DNA of 12,907 nucleotides from an uncultured Lachnospiraceae bacterium (lineage in GTDB: Bacteria > Bacillota > Clostridia > Lachnospirales > Lachnospiraceae), in NCBI GenBank assembly GCA_946538445.1, contig CAMNGO010000040.1, forward strand, positions 1-12,907. Reading direction: 5' to 3'. Shown piece after piece: positions 5,931 to 12,907 of this stretch. Both the position numbers and the translations under genes were made by a program. Every line of letters begins with the position of its first letter. Position 1 is the stretch's first letter. The notes beneath the pieces were generated by a model. It saw only the letters and a list, made by a program, of their open reading frames with translations, did no database searches and had not been told where the DNA came from.

Positions 5931-7673
5931 TTACCTGGGTGTCAGTTCAAGGTATAAATTTTTGTATTCTGTTGCGGATTTCGCCCAGGAAACGTCTTTG
6001 GCCATATCCCTCTGTACCATCTCGTCCCAACGGATTCGATCAGTAAAGAACACTGTTTTTGCCCTGTTGATGGCATCCAGCAACAAACCGGTCTCATAGC
6101 GATCGAAGGTAAATCCATTGCCTGTGTTTTCAAATTCATTGTATGGTTCCACGGTATCTTTCAGACCACCGGTTTCACGAACAATCGGAATGGTTCCATA
6201 GCGCATGGCGTTTAGCTGGGTCAGACCACATGGTTCGAATAAGGAAGGTACCAGCAGAGCATCGGCTCCTGCATAGATATGATGTGCTCTGGTCTCATCA
6301 TACATGATGCTGGAGGAAATGGTTCCCTTATATGTATATTCATAGTAGCGGAAGGAATCTTCATATTGTGGATCTCCAGAACCAAGTACTACGATCTGTG
6401 TATTTCCATCAATCAACTCGGGAATGATTGCGTTTATCAGATCCAGGCCTTTCTGGTTGGTCAGTCTGGAGATTAAACCAAGCACGATTTTTCCGTCATC
6501 CTGTTCCAGACCCACTTCTTCCTGAAGTTTCTGTTTGTTCACTCTCTTCTTCTCAATGACATTGGATATGTCATAATGTTCATAAAGCATAGGATCGGTA
6601 GCAGGATCCCAGGTATCCACATCAATACCGTTTACGATACCTCTGAGCTTTCCGGAATGATAACGAAGATGAGCATCCAGGTTCTCTCCAAAGAAAGGTG
6701 TCTGGATTTCTCCGGCATACGTGCGGCTTACCGTCGTAATCATATCTGCGTAAGCCAGGCCGCCCTTAAACATATTTGCATCCTGATATGCCTGTTTCAG
6801 ATGATCCTTGTTGAAGACATAATCCGGCAGGCCGGACCAGTATTGGATCGTGTCAATGTTGTAGATTCCCTGGAATCTCAGATTATGGATGGTGATGATC
6901 GATCTGGAGTTCGCTAATTTAGTATCGGCAAATTTCTCTCTCAGATAGATCGGAACAAGGCCTGCCTGCCAATCATGACAGTGGATCACATCCGGGATCC
7001 AATCCATGTATAACAAGGCCGCAAGAGCTGCTTTTCCAAAATAACAGAACTTTGGAATGTCATCGATGATGCTGGTATATGGATTGCCGCTGCTGAAGAA
7101 TTCTTCATTGTCAATAAAATCATAGACCACGCCATCATGGACATATTCCATGATACCCACATAGAATCTGCGGCCATCAGAGCAAAGGTCCATATCAAAA
7201 GCGCCACGGTATACCATCTTTTCCTGATACTCCCACGGGATACATTTATATCTGGGGATGATAACCTTCACATCACAATTCTGACGGGCCAGTTCTCTGG
7301 GAAGAGCATACATAACATCACCCAATCCGCCGGATTTTACAAAAGGATAACATTCAGATCCGATAAATACCACACTTCTCCTGGGGCTTTGAGGAACCTC
7401 AGGTTCTGGGGTTACTTCCACAACCGGCTCCGGCTCAACAGCTTTCTCAACTTTTTCTTCTACTGCCGGCTCTTCTGCTGCTTTTTTGGCAGTTGCTTTT
7501 TTAGCAGTTGTTTTTTTAGTGGTTGTTTTTTTAGCAGTTGTCTTTTTGGCGGTGGTCTTCTTTGTGGTTTTTTTGGCCGGTTCTTTCACTTCTTCTTTCT
7601 GTTCCGGCGCTTTTTCCACCTCCGCTTCTGCCTCATTTATGATGACATCTGTTTTCTTCTCTTCTTTTTTCAT
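5931..7673 (-). CDS. glgA: Glycogen synthase (GT5) with a histone-H1-like N-terminal tail
   Basis: Cytosolic ADP-glucose:alpha-1,4-glucan glucosyltransferase that lengthens glycogen. Residues 100-580 form a full-length GT5 catalytic unit, about the usual 475-480 residues. Seen motifs are KSGGLGDV (113-120, ADP-glucose-binding Lys113), HCHDW (231-235), GIVNGIDVDTWDP (345-357), SRLTNQKG (402-409), and E480-PCGLTQLNAMRYGT leading to ETGGL (500-504). These residues predict an active enzyme. The oddity is residues 1-99: an acidic stretch (about 12-32), then repeated KKTTAKKTT/ATAKK units (33-65), then a Glu/Pro/Val-rich linker (66-98), all expected to be disordered. No signal peptide is seen. The ATG at 7671-7673 has a good GAGGGG site and no convincing internal start replaces it, so the tail appears to be translated. 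No glgB, glgC or glgP lies in the window; the gene appears monocistronic. Confidence 0.95.
   Translation of the reverse strand: MKKEEKKTDVIINEAEAEVEKAPEQKEEVKEPAKKTTKKTTAKKTTAKKTTTKKTTAKKATAKKAAEEPAVEEKVEKAVEPEPVVEVTPEPEVPQSPRRSVVFIGSECYPFVKSGGLGDVMYALPRELARQNCDVKVIIPRYKCIPWEYQEKMVYRGAFDMDLCSDGRRFYVGIMEYVHDGVVYDFIDNEEFFSSGNPYTSIIDDIPKFCYFGKAALAALLYMDWIPDVIHCHDWQAGLVPIYLREKFADTKLANSRSIITIHNLRFQGIYNIDTIQYWSGLPDYVFNKDHLKQAYQDANMFKGGLAYADMITTVSRTYAGEIQTPFFGENLDAHLRYHSGKLRGIVNGIDVDTWDPATDPMLYEHYDISNVIEKKRVNKQKLQEEVGLEQDDGKIVLGLISRLTNQKGLDLINAIIPELIDGNTQIVVLGSGDPQYEDSFRYYEYTYKGTISSSIMYDETRAHHIYAGADALLVPSLFEPCGLTQLNAMRYGTIPIVRETGGLKDTVEPYNEFENTGNGFTFDRYETGLLLDAINRAKTVFFTDRIRWDEMVQRDMAKDVSWAKSATEYKNLYLELTPR
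7479..7577 (-). repeat. In-frame degenerate 15-base tandem repeat encoding KKTTA units in GlgA
   Basis: Within the glgA tail the coding strand repeats codons for Lys-Lys-Thr-Thr/Ala-Ala/Thr about six times (residues 33-65). Each unit carries a run of six or seven A residues. The units differ at third positions (ACC, ACA, ACT for Thr; GCC, GCT for Ala; one AAG-AAG unit), so the repeat has aged at the DNA level while keeping the amino acid pattern. Such tracts can change copy number or slip. Confidence 0.85.
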
Positions 7674-7718
7674 AATAAACCCCTCATTTCATGATGATAG
7701 ATTTTGTTTCTAATTCAG

Positions 7719-7727
7719 ATTATACCA
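7719..7727 (-). promoter_or_regulatory. Extended -10 promoter of glgA
   Basis: On the minus strand TGGTATAAT is a perfect extended -10 element (TGn plus consensus TATAAT), about 46 bases before the start codon. The -35 position (TTCTAT at 17 bases) is weak. The predicted leader is about 40 bases. Confidence 0.65.
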
Positions 7728-7845
7728 TATTTTATCCTCCCATAGAACTACATATTTCCAATATTATTGTGCAAATAATGCATTCCTCTCCTATCGGAAT
7801 CTGTTATGGATTTTTGAGAATCTACAAAGTTTTATGAAAGAATCG

Positions 7846-7874
7846 TTTCCATTCTTAATCGTCTGTGATAGAAT
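7846..7874 (+). promoter_or_regulatory. Promoter of the thioesterase-thiolase operon
   Basis: TTTCCA (7846-7851) and TAGAAT (7869-7874) are 17 bases apart, and TGA immediately precedes the -10 to give an extended -10. The expected start near 7881 leaves a leader of about 43 bases containing AAGGGAG (7910-7916), seven bases before the ATG. The rest of the 7674-7923 gap holds only this and the divergent glgA promoter; I see no riboswitch or operator palindrome in it. Confidence 0.6.
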
Positions 7875-7923
7875 AAAAAATGCATCAACCTTTAATCAAT
7901 ATCTTATGTAAGGGAGTACTAAT

Positions 7924-8343
7924 ATGAAAAAAATGTCCATTGGGGAGTTTTATCAAAGACCTGTATCAGAGTTAAAAGCAGCCTCTGTCTTTGGGGAGAG
8001 TCAGGTTGTCATCAACGATGATAACAGCCTTTCATTCATCGTTAAGGTAGAAGAGCACCTTTTGAATCTTCACGGGACGCTTCAGGCATCCATGCAGTAT
8101 CATATCTCTGACACTCTCGTAGGAATGTATCTCATCCATATCGGCAGGCCGGGTGTGGGCATGGATGGACATATCTACCTTTATAGGCCCGGTAAACCGG
8201 GCGACACTCTGACTGCCACCATTTTCCCACGTAAGATTGGAAGACGGACCGGCAATCTTGCGACAGAACTCAGAAATCAGGATGGCAAGCTGATCTCGGA
8301 ATGTGTGTTTTCTGTCATGTTTGATAAGGAGATAACAAAATAA
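7924..8343 (+). CDS. Hotdog-fold thioesterase (PaaI-like)
   Basis: This 139-residue protein has the size of a single-domain hotdog acyl-CoA thioesterase. The hotdog helix region reads LNLHGTLQASMQYHISDTLVG (48-68), with His50-Gly51 and Asp63 at positions comparable to the catalytic HGG...D pattern of PaaI/4HBT proteins; the usual second Gly is replaced by Thr. A beta strand with IYLYRPGKPGDTL (84-96) fits the family. The likely role is hydrolysis of an acyl-CoA thioester in the cytosol; the substrate is not readable. It shares a promoter with the thiolase that begins 22 bases downstream, which suggests that they act on related acyl-CoA or 3-ketoacyl-CoA compounds. Confidence 0.78.
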   Translation: MKKMSIGEFYQRPVSELKAASVFGESQVVINDDNSLSFIVKVEEHLLNLHGTLQASMQYHISDTLVGMYLIHIGRPGVGMDGHIYLYRPGKPGDTLTATIFPRKIGRRTGNLATELRNQDGKLISECVFSVMFDKEITK

Positions 8344-8365
8344 TAATATAAAAAGGAGAAAGAAA

Positions 8366-9574
8366 ATGAAGTTAAACGAAGTGGTAATCGTAAGCGCATG
8401 TCGTACACCTATCGGTAAATTCCAGGGGCAGTTCAAGGCAGTAAGTGCAAGGGAACTTGCCATGACAGCCGGTGCAGAAGCTATTAAAAGAGCAGGTATC
8501 GAACCTGCCGTTATCGATCAGACGGTTGTGGGACAGGTATACTGTGGTATGCAGGGCAGTCTTCCTGCAAAGCAGATCAGCTACCGTCTTGGAATTCCCG
8601 CAACAAGCAATGCCTGTTCGGTTAACCAGAACTGTGCATCCGGTATGAGGGCTCTGGAGATTGCATGTGATCATATCGCCCTTGGCAAATCAGAAGCAGC
8701 TCTGGTTATCGGTGTGGAAAGTATGACCAACGCTCCTTATATGCTTCCCAAGGCACGTGGCGGTTTCCGCATGGGTGACGGTCAGATCATCGACTCCATG
8801 CTGCACGATGCTCTTTTCGATGAATTGAGTGGCGGCCACATGGGAGTTACCTCTGAAAATGTTGCAAAATTATACGGAATCACCAGAGAAGAATGTGATC
8901 AGCTGGCAGTTCGCAGCCACAACCTGGCATGCAAGGCCATCGATGAAGGAAAATTCGATGAGGAGATTGTTCCTGTAGTAGTTAAAAACAGGAAGGGTGA
9001 TAAGATCATCTCCACAGATGAGCACCCGATCCGTGACTGTACCATGGAGAGCATTGCCGGATTACGCCCTGCTTTCATCAAAGACGGAGTAACTACTGCC
9101 GCCAACGCCTCCGGCATCAATGATGCAGCTGCAGCTGTTGTCGTTATGAGTCTCGACAAGGCAAAAGAGCTGGGCATCAAACCCCTGCTTAAGATGATCA
9201 ATATCCCCTTTGCCGGCGTGGGGCCAGATGTTATGGGTGTAGGCCCTGCCGTATCCATCCCTAAGGCATTAGACCTGGCAGGTTTGAAGTACGAGGATGT
9301 AGATTACTGGGAGATCAACGAAGCCTTCGCCGCACAGTTCCTTGGCTGTGGAAGAAAGCTTAAGGCTGATTATGGCATCGATATCAACATGGACAGAACC
9401 AATGTGAACGGTTCCGGTATCGCCCTTGGACATCCAATCGGTTGTACTGCTCTTCGTATCATCGTATCCATGTACTATGAGATGAAACGAAACGATTATA
9501 AGATCGGCGGTGCTGCTCTCTGTGTAGGCGGTGGCCCGTCCATGGCATCTCTGTGGACCACCGAGATTGAATAA
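8366..9574 (+). CDS. Thiolase (acetyl-CoA acetyltransferase family)
   Basis: This 402-residue cytosolic enzyme is the standard length for biosynthetic or degradative thiolases, which condense two acyl-CoAs or split a 3-ketoacyl-CoA. The acyl-accepting Cys90 is in QNCASGM, NEAF is at 318-321, His356 is in GIALGHPIG (352-360), and the second Cys386 is in CVGGGPSMA. All four catalytic elements are present. Small departures are GHPIGCTALR where GHPIGASG(A/C)R is usual, and GGGPSMA where GGGMGxA or GGGQGxA is usual. These may reflect a subfamily with altered acyl specificity. AAAAGGAG lies before the ATG. Its partner is a hotdog thioesterase, not the hydroxybutyryl-CoA dehydrogenase, crotonase and Bcd-Etf genes of the usual butyrate cluster, so I do not assign thlA or atoB. 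Confidence 0.93.
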   Translation: MKLNEVVIVSACRTPIGKFQGQFKAVSARELAMTAGAEAIKRAGIEPAVIDQTVVGQVYCGMQGSLPAKQISYRLGIPATSNACSVNQNCASGMRALEIACDHIALGKSEAALVIGVESMTNAPYMLPKARGGFRMGDGQIIDSMLHDALFDELSGGHMGVTSENVAKLYGITREECDQLAVRSHNLACKAIDEGKFDEEIVPVVVKNRKGDKIISTDEHPIRDCTMESIAGLRPAFIKDGVTTAANASGINDAAAAVVVMSLDKAKELGIKPLLKMINIPFAGVGPDVMGVGPAVSIPKALDLAGLKYEDVDYWEINEAFAAQFLGCGRKLKADYGIDINMDRTNVNGSGIALGHPIGCTALRIIVSMYYEMKRNDYKIGGAALCVGGGPSMASLWTTEIE

Positions 9575-9598
9575 ACATAAGAAACAATAAAACACAAG

Positions 9599-9640
9599 AG
9601 GCAGGATCCGGATAATCGGACCCTGCCTGTTTTATTTTTC
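9599..9640. terminator. Terminator between thiolase and ABC ATPase genes
   Basis: AGGCAGG-A-TCCG (9599-9610) pairs with CGGA-C-CCTGCCT (9617-9628) around a six-base loop, with one internal mismatch, followed by GTTTTATTTTTC. It ends the rightward thiolase operon and probably also the leftward importer operon, though the T run on that side is poorer. The outer stem has the same GGCAGG/CCTGCC core as the hairpin at 5886-5912. Confidence 0.88.
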
Positions 9641-9650
9641 CTTGACAGAA

Positions 9651-10754
9651 TTATTTTTTTAAGGAATATTCATACAGTTCTTTTAATTTATCTCCGTAAG
9701 CTCCAAGATTCTCAAGATCAAGGGTGCAGATTACCTGGTCACATTGATTGATCAATTCCTTAGCCCTGACCATATCCGATTCCGATATGGGGCAAAAGGC
9801 TTTCACGCTGATCACATCTGCTGCTAAGGCAAGGGCTGCAGAATAATCGATATCGTTCTCCCAGAGAATGCCTGCCGCAAAAGGAATCTGCTCTCTCTGC
9901 AGGCGGCGGAAAGTCTCAGTTCCGGAACCGTCCCCGGCGATAACGAAAATCCTGGGATTTCCTTCTACTTTACCCAGTTCCAGGTCGCCGGATTTTTCAT
10001 TGTAGGTTCCCACATCCATGTCATAGAGTTTCTGTATGTATCCTTCGCTGAATATCTCTTCCGGAGTCCCGAACCGGTCTACCCTGTCCCCTTTAATGCA
10101 TGCGATCTTATCCGATATCCTCCCGGCCAGATCCAGCTCATGGAGAGACATGATGACGGACAGTCCTTTCTTCCTGGACATATTCTGGATGATGGATAAA
10201 AACTCCAGTTTATAGCGGATATCCAGGAAAGAAGTAGGCTCATCCAGCACAATGATATCCGGTTCCTGACAGATAGCACGGGCCAGCATGACCCTCTGTT
10301 TCTGTCCATCGCTTGTCTTCAGGAAATCTCTGTCTTTCAGGAATGTAATATCAACCAGTTCCATGGCCTCATCCACAATCTTGTTATCCTCCTCACCCAG
10401 GATACCGAATCTGCCTGTATATGGATAACGTCCTGTGGCAACCACTTCCCGGCAAGTCATCATCTCCGGACGGATACGTTCCGTAAGTACAACTGACAGT
10501 CTCTTGGAAAGTTCATGTCCTGAGATATCTTTCATGGGCTTCTGTTCCAGATATACCACTCCGGCTACAGGCTTAAGCTGCTGAATCATGCTGCGGATGA
10601 TGGTAGTTTTACCTGCGCCATTGGGTCCGATCAGAGTAAGGATTTCTCCCTTTTTCAGACCGATCTCAATATCCTGGATCAAAGGAACCCCATTATAACC
10701 TACTGTAAGTTTTTCTGTATGAAAAAAATAATTCTCTTTCTGCATCTGTTCCAT
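9651..10754 (-). CDS. FecE-like ABC transporter ATP-binding protein with C-terminal extension
   Basis: Cytosolic ATPase of an iron-siderophore/heme/cobalamin-type importer. Counting from the ATG at 10754 (367 residues), Walker A is GPNGAGKTT (43-51), the signature is TSDGQ (147-151), Walker B is IIVLDEPTS (167-175), and the H-loop is SLHELD with His205. Two canonical positions differ: the signature is TSDGQ rather than LSGGQ, and the Q-loop region reads VLTERIRPE with no Gln. After the ordinary ATPase (about 1-255) comes an extra module of about 100 residues with a Gly-rich turn (IAGDGSGTETF, near 272-282), possibly Rossmann-like and perhaps regulatory or ligand-sensing. It lies 18 bases after the permease gene, in the same operon. 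An upstream GTG at 10766 is rejected because it lies within the ribosome binding site. Confidence 0.92.
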   Translation of the reverse strand: MEQMQKENYFFHTEKLTVGYNGVPLIQDIEIGLKKGEILTLIGPNGAGKTTIIRSMIQQLKPVAGVVYLEQKPMKDISGHELSKRLSVVLTERIRPEMMTCREVVATGRYPYTGRFGILGEEDNKIVDEAMELVDITFLKDRDFLKTSDGQKQRVMLARAICQEPDIIVLDEPTSFLDIRYKLEFLSIIQNMSRKKGLSVIMSLHELDLAGRISDKIACIKGDRVDRFGTPEEIFSEGYIQKLYDMDVGTYNEKSGDLELGKVEGNPRIFVIAGDGSGTETFRRLQREQIPFAAGILWENDIDYSAALALAADVISVKAFCPISESDMVRAKELINQCDQVICTLDLENLGAYGDKLKELYEYSLKK

Positions 10755-10760
10755 ATCTAG

Positions 10761-10769
10761 CTCCACCTT
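10761..10769 (-). promoter_or_regulatory. Ribosome binding site that sets the ATPase start
   Basis: On the minus strand AAGGTGGAG lies six bases before the ATG at 10752-10754. The alternative GTG start at 10764-10766 is inside this site, so it should not be the initiation codon. Confidence 0.8.
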
Positions 10770-10772
10770 AGT

Positions 10773-11786
10773 CTATTTCTTTCTTCTTACCATAATGTAG
10801 ATGACAACGGGTGCTCCGAATACGGCAGTCACCGTACTGATACTGAGTTCCGTAGGGGCAAAGGCGATTCTGGCGATCAGGTCACTAAGCAGACAGAACA
10901 CAGCTCCCCCCAGAAAACAGGAAGGTATCATAACAATAGGTCTGGCAGTGCCAAAAAGGCTCTTGATCAGATGAGGTACCGCAATTCCCACGAAAGAGAT
11001 CGGGCCTGCAAATGCGGTGACACAAGCAGATAAAATACTGGAAAGTAATACCAATAATACACGGAAAAGCTCAATATTCACACCCATGTTTTTTGCATAG
11101 GACTCTCCCATCTGATAAGCACTCATGGGTTTGGAAAGGAAAAATACCACCACAAAACTGATGCAGACTACAACGCTCATGACGGCTACGTTCTGCCAGG
11201 TGATTCCTGAGAAACTACCCTTTGACCAGTTGTGAAGATTGACGATATTGGAATCGTCAGCAAAAGTAACAATAAAATCCGTGATGGCAGTACAGATATA
11301 CCCGATCATAACACCGCCCACGATAAGCATATGCATCTGGTTGATCGCCCTTGATAAAGCAAGGACAAATGCCATGGAAATCATGGCGCCCACAAAAGCC
11401 GAGAGGATCATCAGCAGAGAGCTGGCAGAACCTCTGATACTTAAACAGTAAACCATGGTAATTGCAACCACAAGCTTTGCTCCGGATGAGATACCAAGAA
11501 CAAAGGGACCTGCAATCGGATTATGAAAGAATGTCTGAAGCAGATAACCGGACAGGGCAAGTGCCCCACCCAGCAATATGGTAGCCACAGACCTCGGAAA
11601 ACGGATCTGCATGACGATGTCATTATGGATGGAATCCGCCCCATGTCCTCTGAGAATATCAAGGACTTCTGTAAAAGAGATATTCACACTCCCGATACAT
11701 ATATTTAAGGAAAGGAAGAAACCGATCAGGACGATCAACAGGGCATAGGCGGTAATATATCTTTTGTAGTTTTTATCTGACTGCAT
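10773..11786 (-). CDS. FecCD-family ABC transporter permease
   Basis: This 337-residue, highly hydrophobic protein is the membrane channel of a type II importer for iron-siderophore, heme or cobalamin-like ligands. Family hallmarks are IRFPR (61-65), then LLGGALALSGYLLQTFFHNP (71-90) with PFVLGISSGA, the cytosolic coupling stretch GPISFVGIAVPHL near 266-278, and the end segment SDLIAR...PTELSISTVTAVFGAPVVIYI before a basic MVRRKK tail. About nine to ten transmembrane helices are expected, and the protein should act as a homodimer because only one permease gene is present. AAGAGGTG precedes the ATG by five bases. It follows the binding-protein gene by 12 bases and precedes the ATPase by 18, so the three are one operon. 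Confidence 0.95.
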   Translation of the reverse strand: MQSDKNYKRYITAYALLIVLIGFFLSLNICIGSVNISFTEVLDILRGHGADSIHNDIVMQIRFPRSVATILLGGALALSGYLLQTFFHNPIAGPFVLGISSGAKLVVAITMVYCLSIRGSASSLLMILSAFVGAMISMAFVLALSRAINQMHMLIVGGVMIGYICTAITDFIVTFADDSNIVNLHNWSKGSFSGITWQNVAVMSVVVCISFVVVFFLSKPMSAYQMGESYAKNMGVNIELFRVLLVLLSSILSACVTAFAGPISFVGIAVPHLIKSLFGTARPIVMIPSCFLGGAVFCLLSDLIARIAFAPTELSISTVTAVFGAPVVIYIMVRRKK

Positions 11787-11798
11787 ACTGCACCTCTT

Positions 11799-12907
11799 TT
11801 ACTCAACTTTATAGATGTAGGTCAACTGATCATTCTCATCATGAAGCATATGATAGATATCAGCAATGATGGTTCCCAGTTCCATGGAGGACTGGTAGAG
11901 GTTCTTGGTAGTACAATAGACATGCCCCTCTTTCACCGCTTTGAAACGTTCCAGCATATTGTTGAGAGCCAGCAGGTCTCCCATATTGTTCAGTTCTCCT
12001 TCTATTGTACTGTTATAAATGATATAATCTGCATCCACAGCGCCGGCATAGAATTCTTCCATGGTCATACTCATGGTGGAACTTGCCGAATCATCGTCAG
12101 CACCAAGATCCTTGAAGATATACTCTCCCCCTGCCATTTCAATCATCTTGGCCAGGTAGTCATTGGATTTTCTTACATTTGCCTGACCGTCTGTCGTGAT
12201 GTAGAAGAAAGCGACGGTTTTCCCCGACTTATCGCTGTCTTTGATCTGGTTGAATTCATCCTCCTGTTCCTGAAAGGCCTTCACTGCCTCCTCTTCGTAA
12301 CCGGAAAGCAGACCGTATAGTTTTACCCACTCACAGCGGCCCAGGGGATTCTCCTCATAACTGCTGTTGTCCACCATAACAGGGATGCCGAATTTCTCCA
12401 GCTGCTCTTTTACTTCAGGTGTATGATAGATCATGGTATTCTCAATAGCCAGATCGCAGCCTCCGGAGATGATCATCTCATAGTCCGGTGCAGAGTACTT
12501 ACCTGCATAGACCAGTTTTCCATCGGCCATGGCTTTCTGCGCATCTTCGATATACCAGTCCTTCTCCTTGGTTCCGGTGTAAGCCAGGGCGTCCATTCCG
12601 CCAAAAGAATCAAACATATCCATGACGGCAGAAGCCACCAGATAGATACGGCGGGCAGGATTCTTGATCACTTTCACACTTTTTGCAAGATCCGATGGAG
12701 CTTCTTTCCCTTCCGGGACCAGAAGGAACTGATCACTATCGGCTATTGTAACCAAAGCGTAACCTTCTTCGGAGTAATCGACGGAAAACTGTGTCGCATA
12801 ATCAAGAGGCATCTTATCGTTCCAGGTTAATTCACCGCTGACCTTGTCCGGTTCCAGAGCCTGTTTGGCGGGCTCATTAGCTGATTGGGAGGATCCCTCA
12901 CCACTGC
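11799..12907 (-). CDS. ABC transporter substrate-binding protein (FecB/BtuF-like), N-terminus beyond the window
   Basis: The leftward frame is open to the right edge, so the start codon and the presumed lipoprotein signal are not visible; 368 C-terminal residues can be read. The first visible residues (SGEGSSQSANEPAKQA) are a Ser/Gly/Ala/Glu linker, as found just after the lipidated Cys of Gram-positive binding lipoproteins. The rest fits the two-lobed PF01497 (FecB/BtuF) fold: ALVTIADSDQFLLVPEG, SGGCDLAIENTMIYHTPEV and FGIPVMVDNSSYEENPLGR (first lobe), WVKLYGLLSGYEEEAVKAF (bridging helix), then VAFFYITTDGQANVRKSNDY (second lobe). It should capture the ligand at the outer face and deliver it to the permease. 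An internal ATG at 12812 is not the start, because conserved linker and strand sequence continue upstream of it. The ligand (iron-siderophore, heme or corrinoid) is not determined. Confidence 0.9.
   Translation of the reverse strand, partial: SGEGSSQSANEPAKQALEPDKVSGELTWNDKMPLDYATQFSVDYSEEGYALVTIADSDQFLLVPEGKEAPSDLAKSVKVIKNPARRIYLVASAVMDMFDSFGGMDALAYTGTKEKDWYIEDAQKAMADGKLVYAGKYSAPDYEMIISGGCDLAIENTMIYHTPEVKEQLEKFGIPVMVDNSSYEENPLGRCEWVKLYGLLSGYEEEAVKAFQEQEDEFNQIKDSDKSGKTVAFFYITTDGQANVRKSNDYLAKMIEMAGGEYIFKDLGADDDSASSTMSMTMEEFYAGAVDADYIIYNSTIEGELNNMGDLLALNNMLERFKAVKEGHVYCTTKNLYQSSMELGTIIADIYHMLHDENDQLTYIYKVE

Noticed and set aside
7377..7673. GlgA tail as a start-site error
   Set aside because: No ATG, GTG or TTG with a good ribosome binding site was seen near residue 98, while the ATG at 7673 has GAGGGG and a good promoter just upstream.
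7137..7694. Rightward Cys/Phe-rich open frame opposite the glgA start
   Set aside because: The Cys/Phe repeats are the complement of the Lys/Thr repeat of GlgA; no ribosome binding site.
1..12907. CRISPR array, insertion sequence, prophage or tRNA
   Set aside because: No regularly spaced repeats, transposase or integrase frames, or cloverleaf-like sequence was seen on either strand.

Overview
The window looks like chromosomal DNA from a gut-type Clostridia, most likely the family Lachnospiraceae. Support comes from moderately AT-rich DNA, AGGAGG-like ribosome binding sites, extended -10 promoters, Lys-rich Ig-like repeat proteins, and an esterase/ATP-grasp/glycogen synthase neighbourhood. 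This placement is inference from style; no rRNA gene lies inside the window to confirm it.

Layout, left to right. (1) 1-286: no gene. It holds a strong leftward promoter and a structured leader that leave the window at base 1 and resemble the start of an rRNA (or other stable RNA) operon, plus the terminator of the next gene. (2) 287-1483 (-): exported protein with two bacterial Ig-like domains and a C-terminal NlpC/P60-like domain. (3) 1669-2846 (-): two-gene operon of a PrsW-type intramembrane protease and a Nudix hydrolase. (4) 3038-5861 (+): three-gene operon of two cytosolic alpha/beta-hydrolase esterases and an ATP-grasp ligase, closed by a strong bidirectional terminator. (5) 5931-7673 (-): glycogen synthase GlgA with an unusual 99-residue N-terminal tail of histone-H1-like Lys/Thr/Ala repeats. 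(6) 7924-9574 (+): hotdog-fold thioesterase and thiolase, again closed by a bidirectional terminator. (7) 9651-12907 (-): iron-siderophore/cobalamin-type ABC importer (substrate-binding lipoprotein cut by the right edge, FecCD permease, FecE-like ATPase with an extra C-terminal domain).

How the genes work together. The importer is a complete binding protein/permease/ATPase set, apart from the N-terminus of the binding protein beyond the right edge. The thioesterase and thiolase form an acyl-CoA pair. GlgA makes storage glycogen from ADP-glucose, but no other glg gene is present. The esterase-esterase-ATP-grasp operon is the best candidate for an undescribed pathway: one ATP-dependent ligase with two distinct serine hydrolases, none with a visible export signal. 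No CRISPR array, insertion sequence, prophage gene, tRNA or riboswitch was recognised.
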